From Mortierella alpina (taxonomy: Eukaryota > Mortierellomycota > Mortierellomycetes > Mortierellales > Mortierellaceae): a stretch of DNA of 64,000 bases. The stretch lies in NCBI GenBank assembly GCA_029449245.1, contig JANATF010000009.1:1426001-1490000 (forward strand), read 5' to 3'. A model generated the notes under the pieces. It did not search any database, was not told where the DNA came from, and saw only the letters and a list, made by a program, of their open reading frames with translations. Positions 22,601-34,820 of this stretch are shown piece by piece. The translations under genes and the position numbers were made by a program. The stretch's first letter is position 1. Every line of letters starts with the position of its first letter.

Positions 22601-23487
22601 CGGGGTGAACAACCACAAGAGCCATCTGTTAATTCGAAGACTTACGGTTGCTAATGCGCCGCCAGTTCATTACTTCTTTCTGTGTGTATGTGTGCGTATT
22701 TGGTAGTTGAATCATGCTCGTACCTCCAAAAGCTTTGTGGACAACTGCTCTGGCTTGATGATGTTATTAAGCCATTTCAGCTGCTGTAAAATAAGTTTCG
22801 GAATAGGGGAGTCCTTCTCACTATCAAATTCCCTCAAGGGAAACGGTGTTAGCTATTTTGTCCGCAAAACACAAATAGGCCCTGAGATAAACAGTGTCTC
22901 ATGGATCTTACTCTTCGCCCAGAAAATCAAACATGCGGTCCAGTAAAAGGTCCATGAGTCCTGGCTGGAGGCTGTCGATGCCCAAAAGAACCCGGATCAA
23001 GCTCTCTGTGAGTGAAAAACTATGAGAGTACCATAAAGTACAAGAGATGTACTGTTAGGCTGACCATACCGGAACAACTTCCAGATCACATATGTAGCTC
23101 AAACCGTCAGAACACTACGTACGATGATCCGCGCTCAGCCGACCCTGCAAGTGGTAGGAGACATATTCTCAGGTTCTCTGGCTCCTCCAAGTGCTCCAGC
23201 AGGCCTTCCAGAAACGACTCTACGCAATCTGCCTCTGAAGGGGCGCGTTGGACAAGCCGCGCAGCATCGCGTTGAAATCGAGCGAGCTCGGCATGCAGGA
23301 CATGGGGCGAGCCATTGGATCCCAGGGCCAGTCCAGCCTGTTCGCAAATGGAGTGGAATGGCGCCGGTCCAACGTTCGCTGTCATTCGTAAAGGTAGGGA
23401 GAGTGCAGAGCAGGAATGCGGCGGCGTGGACAACTTGGTGGCAACGGTGGAGAAACGAGGACGGAGGGAGCACCGCGTCTCGTTCAT
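16682..23487 (-). CDS. FANCD2: FANCD2-like Fanconi anaemia protein, many exons
   Basis: Core of the interstrand-crosslink repair pathway: with FANCI it clamps DNA after monoubiquitination by FANCL. About 6.8 kb with many short introns. Blocks match animal FANCD2 in order: an N-terminal helical block ending RGSSY then SLIRVLLGIDSLQPG (23.1-22.9 kb), IITSLPEIIPDSEHK (about 22.5 kb), LPMVIKFLLQTVEPDTV (22.1 kb), AFIKGVLDYIDNLSLEQIR (21.2 kb), KLDPKLVLWIKEEF (20.6 kb), IDGLLGCGI (20.2 kb), AAFWLGNLKHRNLAGEEI (17.4 kb) and an acidic tail to 16682. The lysine in AFIKGVLDY (codon 21192-21194) aligns with human Lys561, the ubiquitination site. The start at 23487 is the first ATG of the open frame; 23385 is an alternative. 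I did not resolve every exon. S. cerevisiae has no FANCD2. Confidence 0.93.
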
Positions 23488-23569
23488 TTCTTTTTTTTTT
23501 TTTGGTGGCAAGCAAGGTCGAGGTGGCTTTGCCGCGCGATCTTACATTTTTTAGGGGGTGTGATGGAAA

Positions 23570-26233
23570 CTAGGTTTGGCCCGTTCTCTCGACGGGGGCA
23601 CCGCTTGCATTCGCTACCGATGTGCAGTGCGTGTTCTTGATATCCAGATTCTGAAAACTGGTGTTTTTGGTCGTTGATAATGCGCTGCGCGTGAATGGGG
23701 GTAGAGTTCGCCCTGTTAGAATGCGGGACCCTCCAGCCACGGCGATATTGATGCAAGCGTTTTTATCGCGGGGTTTGATGGCGGTTCTTCTGGGGCAGAG
23801 GCGGTTCGTGCACTGTACGGCGCCATTGATCGTGACCATTTTCATTTCCCCTTTGACAATACGTCTTGACCTGGCCAGCCTCACTGGGCTCTTGCAACTG
23901 CAGCAGGTTTTTGAGCTTCTGTACTCATTGGTCATAGCCACGGGGACGTGTTGTCGATGTTCACGCCTCATTGTCCCTCCACCTCGACGAACATGACCCG
24001 TAATTCTTGACCCTACGCCTGTACCAGCGGTGCCGATCAGCAGGATGGGGAGGGTTTTTGGTCTCTTGGCGGGGCATGACTTGGGGTGGTCATAGGACGT
24101 GCCGGGGCTGTGACTAATGTGGTGACGATGGTGAGCATCGCACCAACCCTGGTCCAATACGCCTAGGATATATGTTAATAACTTGTCAGTTACGAGAGTG
24201 GAAGCCCAGCGTAGGAAATACCCCCTAAAAAAATAAAAAATAAAAACACTATACACTTACCGCTTGATGAGGCATGTTGCTCAGCCTGGGCCATGATCAT
24301 GCGCCTCTCCTGCGCGGCCTTTCTCGCCCACGTCCTTTTGGTACGAATGCGGAGGGTCCTCTTGTCCTTCAGCCGCGCCTGAGTATGCTCGAACGCCACG
24401 GCGAGTTGGTCCACATGGGCTTTCATAATGTGGGAGAGTCCAGCTGGGGCCTTGACGGCAGTATCCGCAGCAGACTCCTTGATGGTGTCCACGATTCTAG
24501 TCCAAGTGAGGTATTTGTCGTCTGTGTCTGCGTTACCTCCCATTGTGCCCAAAAGGCGGGTATGCATGAAGCTTAGAAAACGAGTATAATGCAACAGTGC
24601 GAGGTCATCGTTTTCTGTCGGACCCTCCGCATGCTCCACCAAGAACGCTTGTAAATCGGGATTTATAGGGACGACATCAATCAGAAGGAGTTTTTCGCCG
24701 TTGCGGGGAGCAAATCCTGCTGGCAGTAAAGACCTGATGTCGAGCGGCTGCTGTGGAGTAGGGAGAAGACTGCGATGGGCAGAGTGGAGGTCAGTCGTGG
24801 CCATCTATACAAAAGTAATTGATTAGTATTTGTCTGACGATGTAGTCAAAATATACATTCAAGCGTAGTCTTCATCTTCTTACCAGATGAACGGCTTTTC
24901 GTAGAGCAAACGAAAGCTCGTGGATTGCGTTGGTAACGCTGATTTGGCTGGACTTGGCGATCTCGCAAATCCTATCGTAATGTTGCTGCAAATCCGGGCG
25001 CAGAATGGTCCTCAAGTTGACGGTGCATGTCCGGAGTTCTTCCTCCTTCTTTCCTCCTTCCTTCTCATTTTTCTGCCTCTTTTCCTTGCCTTTGTCGGCC
25101 TTTTCGGCCTCAGCCAACCGTTTCTTTTCGGCGTCCCCCATGGTTTTTGTCCATAGTGTATGAAAATCTCCCTCTACGGTGCTTCTCCATGCGGCACTGG
25201 CGGACCCCATCTTGTTGCACATGTTCCTGTACAGGACGTCCTCACCCAGTTCGTGTGCCGCCTTGAAACTGCTGATGGCATCGCTCATGACACCCTTCGA
25301 AGAGTCCATAGCCTTATACTGCCGCTCGACTTTGTCCTTTTCTTGGTCGTAAAACTCCTCGCGAGTCAAACGTCCGAATCTGCTCCTAGACACAGCCTTT
25401 TGTACGGCGCTTTCGATCTTTGATGCAAGGTGGTCGTGGCTAGCATTAAGAAGCATGGAGAGTCAGAATGAGATACTTGAGAGCACTTGATCGCTTGAGT
25501 GGAGGCAAAAAACGTAGTTTACACTCACCAAGATCTCTTCAAATAACGCGCATATTCTTCATGATCCACAGCAGAATAATCGGCTGCCTTGCGCTTGCCC
25601 TTCTTGCCTTCTTGAGACCTTCGCGGAGCTGTGCTGCTGGGATGTAACTACTGTACGAAGATGAGTCTTGGGGTGTGGGCGGAGGAAAGTAGTCTATATC
25701 CTTGTCGGTGAGAGCGAGGACGACGCCAAGACCAGGTATTCCCCGAATCCAAAGAAAGAGCCAGCGTTGTGGAAAAAGCCAATACTCTGCCTGGAGTCTC
25801 CAGCTTCGAAAACGATTGTTGCAGCTCGTGGCGAGAAGATGAAGATGGTGACATCGAGACTCTTTGCAAGGTGAGCCAAGAGTAAATGGCTTTTTAGGGG
25901 TAAGTATATGGTCGTGGCGTTACTAATCTGCAACGCGAAGGCCGGTGGTGAATGACACTGGGTGTTCTGATGCAAAGAGTGATAGTGAAGCAAAGTATGC
26001 GAGATGTATTGTGCTAGGGGGTTTTGCGATGTGTCGACTACAAGGCCAAGGGTTGCAAGAGCTCGAAGGACTGCGGTGGGTCGCTCGTTTTGCTGCGCGA
26101 AGGAGACTGAAGCGGAGCGCAGACGGGATGCAAGGCCAGGGTCGTGAAGGGCTGCTGGTGCTTGACGTATCCAGTCTGGACCGTTTTGGATGTAGTATTG
26201 TAGTTCAGCGTCTTCAACTGTTGCTTGTGACAT
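23570..26233 (-). pseudogene. decayed Fanzor (eukaryotic TnpB-like) element
   Basis: Three linked blocks on one strand. (1) 25694-26233 starts MSQATVEDAEL and ends at a frame break; the likely continuation (PPPTPQDSSS) is in another frame. (2) 24.9-25.5 kb and 24.26-24.80 kb are helical, basic, and splice in frame (RPDLQQHYDRICEIAKSSQ; LLHYTRFLSFMHTRLLG). (3) 23570-24171 has the TnpB/Fanzor C-terminus: GVGSRITGH, NEYRSSKTCCSC, a zinc finger of CxxC pairs, and the RuvC-III motif RDKNACINIA. The segment with RuvC-I and RuvC-II, expected between blocks 2 and 3, is absent. I judge it a dead copy with an internal deletion of a few hundred codons and at least one frameshift. Its end lies 83 bp upstream of the FANCD2 start. 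Confidence 0.72.
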
Positions 26234-27280
26234 GGCGCGTTTGAGTGGGCATCCTGGTTCGAGTGCAGCGTGAGTCGGCGTGAAGAGGCAACAGGAGAAG
26301 AGTGGGTGGGAGCCTATGTTATTAGAAACTGTCCAAGCCGCTGTCACCAACAGCCAATAGCATATCTTTCCAAGGCTCTGCTTGATCAACGATCTCGTGA
26401 AATGGATCTATGCCAGAGCCAGCACGATCAGGAAGTTTTCTTATGATAGACTATGAACGCTCAGGACCAGATGGTTCCTGCTTAGTCTTTCTCCATAAAA
26501 CCTTCATTTCGAGTTGCCACATCATATCACTATTATTGAGCTACGTGCACCTTCATTCCATTAGTCTACAGCATGTGTATTTATCGTCCATTTGAAGAAC
26601 AAATGCCCACAGTTCCTACACCCATTTCTGATTTGATGACACTGCTCCTGTGGTTACGCTCCCTGTCGCGATTTACATACTCGTCAGGACTTCATGAGAA
26701 GACTTGTTTCTACAGATGTTACAGTTTGGTCCCACAGGCTCGTCATCCCAATTTTGGACTGACGCGAGATCCTGCACTTTTACCAAACGTTTCTGGTGTA
26801 CACAGCCTCATGTTCCCGTCGTGCTGGGAGAGCGTTCATCTCCCCCCTCCGATCTTGAAAGCTAGACCACTTTTTTTTATATCTCTACGACTGAGAGCGC
26901 CCGTGTCTACCCATTAACCATCACCCGTGTGGAGCGAGAACTCGAACAGGGATGTGTTGTTTTGAGAGTGTTGGGCGATGGGCGATGCACATGTTCATCG
27001 GCTTTCATGAAGGTGGTTGATGATGCCTACCTGCGCCTGCTGTCCCAGAACCCTTTAAATCATCATCCCATTTTTCATGCAGCAACTCGCACTTCTTTCA
27101 TATGACCTCTTTTTTTTATTTTTTCTCCTTCTAGTGAGGGAGAGTCAGACTCATCTCTGTTCCTTAAATACGTTTTTGTCGCACAATATCTCTTTTTTTG
27201 CTTTTTCTTTACTCAGGGAGAATCAGATTCACCCCTGGCCACACGATAGTTACGAAAACCACATTTTTTTATATAGCGAG
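26234..27280. other. intergenic, repeat-bearing
   Basis: No gene recognised. Two diverged repeat units about 82 bp apart (near 27134 and 27216) each start AGGGAGA and contain a short palindrome. Confidence 0.5.
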
Positions 27281-27290
27281 AGGCAAGGCT

Positions 27291-27315
27291 AATGAGCGCG
27301 CTTCGCGCGCTCATT
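27291..27315. repeat. 11-bp perfect hairpin, possible Helitron 3' hairpin
   Basis: Arms AATGAGCGCGC (27291-27301) and GCGCGCTCATT (27305-27315) with a 3-base loop. It lies about 210 bp downstream of the helicase stop in the helicase's direction. Helitrons carry a hairpin near their 3' end, but I see no clear CTRR terminus after it. Confidence 0.5.
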
Positions 27316-27525
27316 TTACTTGCGTTGTATTCTGTGAAGAAGTGAGAGAGGAAAAATAGGGACCTGTAGAGTGACGGGTGTAGAGTTTTGGTGTGAGGTT
27401 CTCTAGAAACTAATAGGATATCTGGATGTGGTGTCAGGGATGTGTTTAAAAAAATGAGAACACTGTCATGGCCAAGATTTTATTTTTCTATTCCGTTCTG
27501 AAGGGTATCTAATGGTCTCTATTGT

Positions 27526-29316
27526 CTATTGTTTTGGTTGTTTTTCTTGCTCCAAGAGTGTTAGCACGTCCGGGTATACAATGTTACGGGTATAATATTC
27601 GCCTGAATCATCGCATTGAGGATTCTCAAGCAGCACCTTCAGATTCTTAGGGTCAGTGCATCGAGAGAGCGCAACGTAAAGTTGGCCATGGCTAAAGACC
27701 GGTTGCGGGAGGAAGAGACCCACTGTATTAAGGGTCTGGCCTTGAGCCTTGTTGATGGTCATAGCGAAGGCCGGCTTGACAGGTTAGTTGATGCGGCGGC
27801 ATTCCACTTGAGCACAGCGCGTTCAAGAACTCGGTGGGGTAATCGAACGATGCGTCGTCATCACAGATAGAGTCCTGACTATAGTATGTCTTTGCTCTAC
27901 CTGGCATCAATTCTGTCGCCAATGAGTTTAGTCTGTCGACATTCTCATTAAGTGGCGACAATATCGCTCGATTCATTAGGATAGTCGCGGGAAGTTTCTG
28001 CAAGCCGATGTTGGGGTATATGGCATTGAGAAACTGAGTGTGTACTGACTGGCTGCTTGCTTCATCGGGCTTGAAGATGAACCGGCTGGGTATCTGGATA
28101 TAGTCCGAGTGAGAGCCGAATTGGAATGATGGCTCTCTACCTTCTCCAACCCGAAGCAGAAAGTCAGCGAACGACCGATGTTCTTGATTTCCGGAGACGC
28201 GCATGTTTTTCTTGAGTTTAAGCGGCTTCACTTCAGGCCAAAACTCCAAGTTCTTGATGCACGCGGACTTGATCTGAGCAGCGGATCTTTTCAGAACCAC
28301 AGGAAGTATCTGCCGAAAGTCTCCTCCCAGTACAACAACCTTTCCGCCAAATGGAAGATTCACTTCGGTTAGGTCGCGCAAGGTTTGGTCCACAGCCTCA
28401 AAACCAAGGCGGTGCAGCATAACAGCCTCATCCCAGAATATGGCTGAGGCGTTACGGATGCGGGTTGCCCTATCATCTTCCTTCGCGATCTTGCATACAG
28501 CACCAGGATGCAATTTGAAGGGAATCCGGAAGGTCGAGTGCGCTGTACGTCCGTCGTGAAGAATGAGGGCTGCGATACCAGAACTTGCGACGACGATGAC
28601 ATCCTTCCGAAGTCCTTGGATGTGACCGATCAAGGTGTTGTACAAAAAGGATTTGCCTGCTCCTCCAGGTCCATCAATGAAAAGCACTTGTGTGGACTGT
28701 TGCCCTCGATCGCTTGCATGATGCTGTGGAAGGCTGCGGCTTGATCCTCATTCAATTTGGCGACATTTTCCTGAGCCTCGCGAATGAAAGTGATTTGTCG
28801 CCTCTCTTTGTCGGCTAGCGCTTCTTGAGGGAGATTACCGATATATCTCAAGAAATCCTGGGGCAACTCGGGGAATTTCGACACAGAGGACCCCATTCCC
28901 TTTAGGATGCCGTCGATGTAGAAGAGAGCGATCGCCTTGGCGGTCCGGATTTGCTCGGTCTCGTCGGCCATAGTCATCACGTTGGGGCGCCTCAAAATAT
29001 CCTCACACATGTCGTTTGAGAGCTTTTGCCATAGCTCGCCTGGCTTAGAGGGGGTGCTGCCGTGTGGATTGTATATGATGGTTGCGAACAGTTGCCATAG
29101 TTGGGGAGGCATATGACTGGATGCTGCTTCCTTTAGGCAGTGCTCCCACTCCTTGTCATCCTGCTGCAGATTCCTAGCGTGGCAGGCGCCTTCGAACGTA
29201 TTGTACTCGATACCGTCGACGGTGCGCAAATCTCGAAAGCTGATGGCGCCCTTTACTTGTAGCAACAGAATCCGGAGGCAAAAGCGCTCGTAGTCCTTTG
29301 TGGGAACATAGTACAT
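27526..29316 (-). pseudogene. Helitron RepHel helicase fragment (Pif1-like), broken
   Basis: The C-terminal part of a Helitron Rep/helicase. It begins MYYVPTKDYERFCLRILLL, the usual junction before the helicase. Pif1 motifs follow: Walker A GPGGAGKSF, Walker B FWDEAV, GDFRQILPVV, then INKAQGQT and LYVALSR. Breaks: a frameshift just before Walker A near 28.69 kb, and a frameshift with loss of roughly 70-80 codons near 27.75-27.85 kb, where [10 protein letters not shown] runs almost directly into the INKAQGQT region. The HUH Rep domain expected upstream is missing; 29.32-29.60 kb has only out-of-frame remnants. A dead, 5'-truncated copy. Confidence 0.88.
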
Positions 29317-29909
29317 ACGCGAAATTGGCCTTTTTTCCTGCTTTGTGCTCTCTTGAGGCTCTTATTGTTGGTCATAGCGTATGATTTTGTTTTAGCGTTG
29401 TAGTTGTTGTTGTTGTTGATGTTGCTGTGGGAAGATCCGAGGCGATGGAAATGGAAAACGGAAAGCGATATATATATCGGAAGAACAACCTCCCTTCCTT
29501 CCCCGCCCCTCCAGCAATGGAGCAACACAAAAGACACGAAAGAAATTTCTCGGCCCTTGAAGAAAGGGCTTTCCATACCAGACATGCCAGAAGCCAGATT
29601 TCAGTGCCAGTGCCAGTGCCAGAATGTGCCAGAAAGACGTCCTCAGCTGGTTTTTCTTTGTTTTTTCTCCTAGTTTGCTTCTCTAGTCTCTTCCCGTGAC
29701 ATAGGGTGAGTCGGATTCAGAGCCGTAAGTCATGTTTCGAGGCCTGCAAAATTAAAGATGTGGGGGGTGATGGTCAACTACAGTAGATAATTGATGCCTG
29801 CTTGCTTTGCTTGCTTGAGCAGGTAGTGCTCAGCCTTGGCCATCAGTCAGGCCAAGGCCGCGCCATTATGGAAGTGTTGTTTCTCTTCTCTCGCTGAGAA
29901 ATCGTCTGG

Positions 29910-32900
29910 TCAGTAACGTTCACCATCGTACGACGATCCGCGGCCCCGGCCGCGTCCCCTGCCTCGACCACGCGGTATCCACCCAGAATGGCTATGGCTG
30001 CTGGAAGTGCCGCCATCCGGGTTATCATGGCCTCCATATCTGTTTTCGCCTTCGTCTCTATCATCGCTTCGGTAACTTCCTCCGCCTCGTCCGCCTCGGA
30101 ATCCTCCGCGCCCTCCGCGCCCTCCACCTCGTCCGCGTCCTCGGTAAGAATTGAAAGAGGACGACGAACCATTGTAGCCAACGTCGTCTCGGCTCTCGCG
30201 ATCATCCTCGCGACGATAAGAGGAATGGTTGTCATATCCTCTGCTTGCGCCGTCTTCATTCTCCCACCGAGAATGTCTCTCCAATGCCAATGATCCTTCT
30301 CTTCGAGAGTTTGTTCCAGGTCCATTACCATTGCCAGAGTATGAAAGATTTTGGCGACTCTCTCCACTATCTTGATCACGCTGTCGCTTATAATTGCCGC
30401 TTCCGTTATCCCAGTCGCGGTCAAGGATCTCTCTCTTTACAGCGACACCGCCTACCGTGCTACCGTTGCGATCATGATACTTTCGATTGTCATAAAAATC
30501 CTGTCTGTCCGAAATCTCAGAGTTCATCTGCGTCGGGTCATACCGACCGCTGCTGTTCGCGCCCTTGTTTTCAATAAACTTTCGCTGCTGCTCACTCATA
30601 GGCACCTCCGACAACAATGTCTCCTGTTGTGGCGGCAATGGTTTTCTCATGAAACCAGCAGATGACCCTCCACCGCCATTCGTGATGGGCACTGGTGGAA
30701 GTGGAGGTACAGGAGGAGGTGGTGGTGGTGGCATCATCAATCCCATTGGTAGACCGGGAGGCATCCCCGGCAGACCCATTGCCAATCCAGGCGTTCCAAA
30801 GCCCATTGCCTGCTGCGACGTCTGAGGCATGTGCATATGAGTTTGAGGCTGGAATTGCTGCATCGAATACTGCTGCTGGACTTGGGGCTGCTGCAATGTT
30901 TGCTGAACCAACTGAGAAATTTGAGGAACCAGTGCGATCATGCTCGGATGAAGTGCTGCAGCTGATCCCACGCCTACTCCTTGAACGCCACCACTGTTTC
31001 CTGCATTGGCTGCCCGACTTTGCTGTTGAACTTGCGTCTATTGAAGGAAGAAAATCAAACGATGGCCAAGGTCAATCAAACAAATGTGGACAACTTCGAC
31101 TGTCGATAAAAGCCTCGTGCTTGATCGATCGTGGATCCTTACCAAGAGTTGAAGAAGCTGCTGGACCTGAGCTTCAGCGTTCGCTTTTTGGGTCGCAGAG
31201 GGGCCAGGAGCAACCGGCAGTGGCTGAGACGAGGCTGGGGTTGACTGCACAGGTGCCAATCCGGATCCTCCATACACAGGAGCTCCAGGAGCAGAGGATC
31301 CTTGGGGATACCCTGAGTTGGTACCCGAGGGAGCCTGGCTCCTTGGGTTTAAGATAGTAGTACCGGATAGTGTGGCGGGTGGCATTCCTGAGTTTGGCAT
31401 CCGTGGATCATATTGATGAGCTGAAGGCATGGGTGGTGCCATAGCACTCGACATCTGACCGAACATGGATAGAGCAGTAGCGGCCGAAGGCTTGCCCGCG
31501 TTGAATAGGATATCATTTACAAACTAGCAATAATCAACAGCATTAGCTTGTAAGAATTGCAAGCCTTCATAGGGCAGAGTAGACCAAAAGTTAAGTAGCA
31601 GCAATAGTAAACAACAAAAATACCTGCTGAGTCTTTTGCGCCTGCTCCATGCGTTCTTGAGCTGAAAGGTTAAGAGGGTTATAGGACGGCGCTACTGCTG
31701 CTGGACTTTGCACAGGAAGAAACGGCTGGTACGTCTGAGCAGACGCAAACGGTTGAGGTGCAAACGGCTGAGGAGGTGCAACTGGTGGCGGTGGTGGTGG
31801 TGGTGGTGGAGGAGGAGGAGGACGGTATTGCTTTTGCTCCATGCCTTGGTTGGCCCCTATATAGGTAACAAAAGCATAACAAGCGGATCAGAAAACGTCA
31901 AAATACCTGATAGTTGCAGCTATCTCGAGCACTATCACACAAAAAGACATATTGCTCACCAGACTGAGGGTACCGAGTCCTTTGCGGAGAGCCTTGACGT
32001 TGTTGGTCATATCCGCTTCGATCACGACTACGATCTCGGCTACGATCCCGACCACGATCACGACTCCGATCACGGCCCTTGTCCCTACCGTCGCGGTCTC
32101 TATCACGATCAGAGGTTGCTCGCCGGTTCCTGCTTCTGTCTCGAGTCCTACTGCTGTCTCTGTCCCTATTATCGCGGCGACGGTCGTAATCTCGATCTCT
32201 TGAATCGCTTCGATCTCTGCGATTTTTCGTGCTGTAAGAATCTCGACGCTCTCTGCCTGTTCGGTCGCGACTATCGTCGCGGCTATCCACACGGTTCTTC
32301 GAAACGCCTGTTGTTTTGTGAGAAGTTCTAACGGGTGAAGGCGTTCTCGTATAGCGTGCGGAGCGGGTGTTCTGTCGATCATCGCGTTGTTCATCATCAT
32401 TGTTGCTGGTGGGGGCTCGGGAGCTAGAGGGAGGCCTGAATTATCGTTAGGAGGAAACAGATTAACAGGTTTGAGTAGCTTGACAGTCGAATAGTTTCAG
32501 CGGTTTCCACAATCGTTGCTGAAATCATACTCTTTGAACATATCCCAGGCAAATTTGACATCGATAGCGCCTTTGTTAAATGGGCGACCTTGCGCCTGAT
32601 GATATGCACGGGCGCATGCCCTGGCATCAAAAAACTCTACAAAGCGTTGACTGTTGCATTCACAGGAGATGATTAATGCTACATTTTCTCCGACAATTTG
32701 TGAATCCAATTAAAGAACATAAAGCCAATTTTTCTTACTGGGCTGCATTCCGGCGAGTTCGAATGCTCTTAATATCACCATACTCGGCAAAGAAAGTTTG
32801 CATATCGTCATCTACGATAGGCACGTTGGTGGCACCTTTCAGATACACAAACAATGTGCCCTAATCATGATCAACAGCCAGAACGTGAGCTGTTAGAGGG

Positions 32901-34820
32901 GTGTTTCAAAGAATGAGTTACACTTACACAGTCTTAGTAAGTCAAGCCTTACATTGCAGTCATCCTCTCTGCAGTCGCGACCCTTCTGCTGATCTCTTGG
33001 CAAGGAGTAATGAACGTCGAGCTATTGAAAATTGCCAAGATGTTCAGTGATAAGAAAAATTAGTCGATATGGCCGTGCAATGCAATCAGATATCGATATC
33101 ATGCTTGTCCAAGATCAACTTACACTGCGATTATCCAGTAATTTTCCGTGGGTCATCTTTTTCGCGTACTCTGCGGCGCGAAGATCGAACTAATTATTGA
33201 TAGTGACTTCATCAACACATGTGTTTGGCCAGATATTCCCGACGAAACATGTTCATAAAAAAAAAGCTCTTACATATGTGATAAAAACCATGCCGCGATT
33301 TTCAATGCGACTGAACAACTTTTGAATGTCGCCATACTCATCAAATAGTTTTTTCACTTCACTGACGTTGGCGTTATACTGCGGTCAAAACAAAAAAATA
33401 AAATAGTCGCGACATGGGCGTTGGGTAAGGAACATCAGCTGAAACCACGCGGATCTCTAGATGACAATTCAGCATTTCTTACATCCAAGTTGCGCACAAA
33501 TAGCGTACGGTTCGGCCTTTCTTGAGCCAAGCGTGCTTCGATCAAAGCCCTTTTCTCCCTGGACATATACTGTAATCTCTCGACACTTTCAGGTCCTACA
33601 GCATCGAAGGTTTAGAACGATCATTAATACCCTATTGCAGCTCAGAGTAGGAGGATGGCTCCTGCTTCCATGATGTTAGCGTTCAGTCCACAATCCTGGC
33701 CAAACTCTCCAATGAGGGCGAGATGCATGGTACTCAAAGCACATCGAAAGATTTAATCTTGATTTTGGGAGCAAATCGACAACCACATTGAGGAAAATTC
33801 GGCAGATGGCCCACGAGGCGAGATGTAACCTATCGTGCGCGGAACAAAAGATCTCATCGCTGCACGACCAAAAGGTGCATGGAAGTGAGACGTTCTCGAG
33901 ACGACCTGTTCACACACAAAAGGTCGGATGTTCGGGATAGATGGTTTGAGAAGAAATCCCCACTTTGGATGGTCCTTTGAAACTCCATTGTATCTTTCAA
34001 GTTTCGAGCCGATCTTCCCACATTATCTGTCCACATGCAGTTGGTATGCAAAAGACACTTCGAACCTTCGTGTGAATCATTCCTGCGTCGCTCAAGGTGG
34101 GGATGGGAGAGGGCTGTGTAACATGTGTCATTTCTTCGTACCCTTACCGGCCCGAACATCTTGGGACTCGTTCTCATCCTGCTCTGGGTACCCATTCGAC
34201 TCACTGAAGTCCATATCATAGGAACCTTGCGCGTTCTCATAAGGAGCATCTCTCATATAAGGATCTTGCTCATAGGAGTGCTCGCTGTAGACGTTGCCAT
34301 TTCCAGCTCCTTCAGTACGTCTGGAAGATCCGTTAGGAACATGGTATGATTCATGACCAAAGTGAACAGGAGCCATCTCCGCGTTCATGCCAAAGCCGTT
34401 GTTTGTGCTGTCAAGATACAAACTTGAACTATTGTCCTGACCCACGCCGCCCTGAATAGCCTCTTGAAATTCTTCAAATGCACGGAAGTGGTCCACAGGA
34501 CGGTTCATATGTGCAGGGCGGTGGGAAGTTGCTTGGAAGCCTTCAGGGCCAAGAGGCTGTGGGTGTTCTTGCTGAGTATTTGGGTACATATTCTCCTGGT
34601 CGGGATGGGCGTACGCTTCCGCCGATGAGGGCTCATTCGCAGTGATACCGCCTGTTTCCAGGCCGCCAGGCTTGAGAGAAATCAGAATGCCCGCTGCTGG
34701 CGCTGCCTCTACAGTGTAAGGCACTTCTGTGGCAGTATTGGAGGCAGCATGAGGATCGGATGAGGCCATTGCGTGGGCCTCTGTCGCATGAGGCCGTTGA
34801 GGGTCGATCGACATGCTCAT
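29910..34820 (-). CDS. Mei2-like RRM protein with RS and RGG regions, 11 exons
   Basis: Exons 34148-34820, 33483-33595, 33274-33378, 33124-33189, 32953-33021, 32739-32860, 32531-32650, 31960-32435, 31624-31856, 31143-31523 and 29910-31037 join in frame to 1161 aa. All donors are GT and all acceptors AG; the donor after exon 7, GTATGA, is the weakest. Domains: a disordered N-terminus (1-224); RRM1 from about 254 (RTLFVRNLD, RGMVFITYFDLRAA); RRM2 from about 343 (GTLFVYLKGA, FVEFFDARACARAY); an Arg/Ser/Asp repeat region (about 430-580); polyPro and Gln/Met-rich parts; and a Gly/Arg (RGG) tail. The tandem RRMs resemble Mei2-like proteins of plants and fission yeast, but no third C-terminal RRM was found. 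A likely nuclear RNA-binding or splicing-related protein; the exact role is inferred. Confidence 0.88.

Noticed and set aside
26936-26960. tRNA 3'-half-like sequence on the minus strand (CTGTTCGAGTTCTC)
   Set aside because: The upstream half of a tRNA is missing; probably chance.
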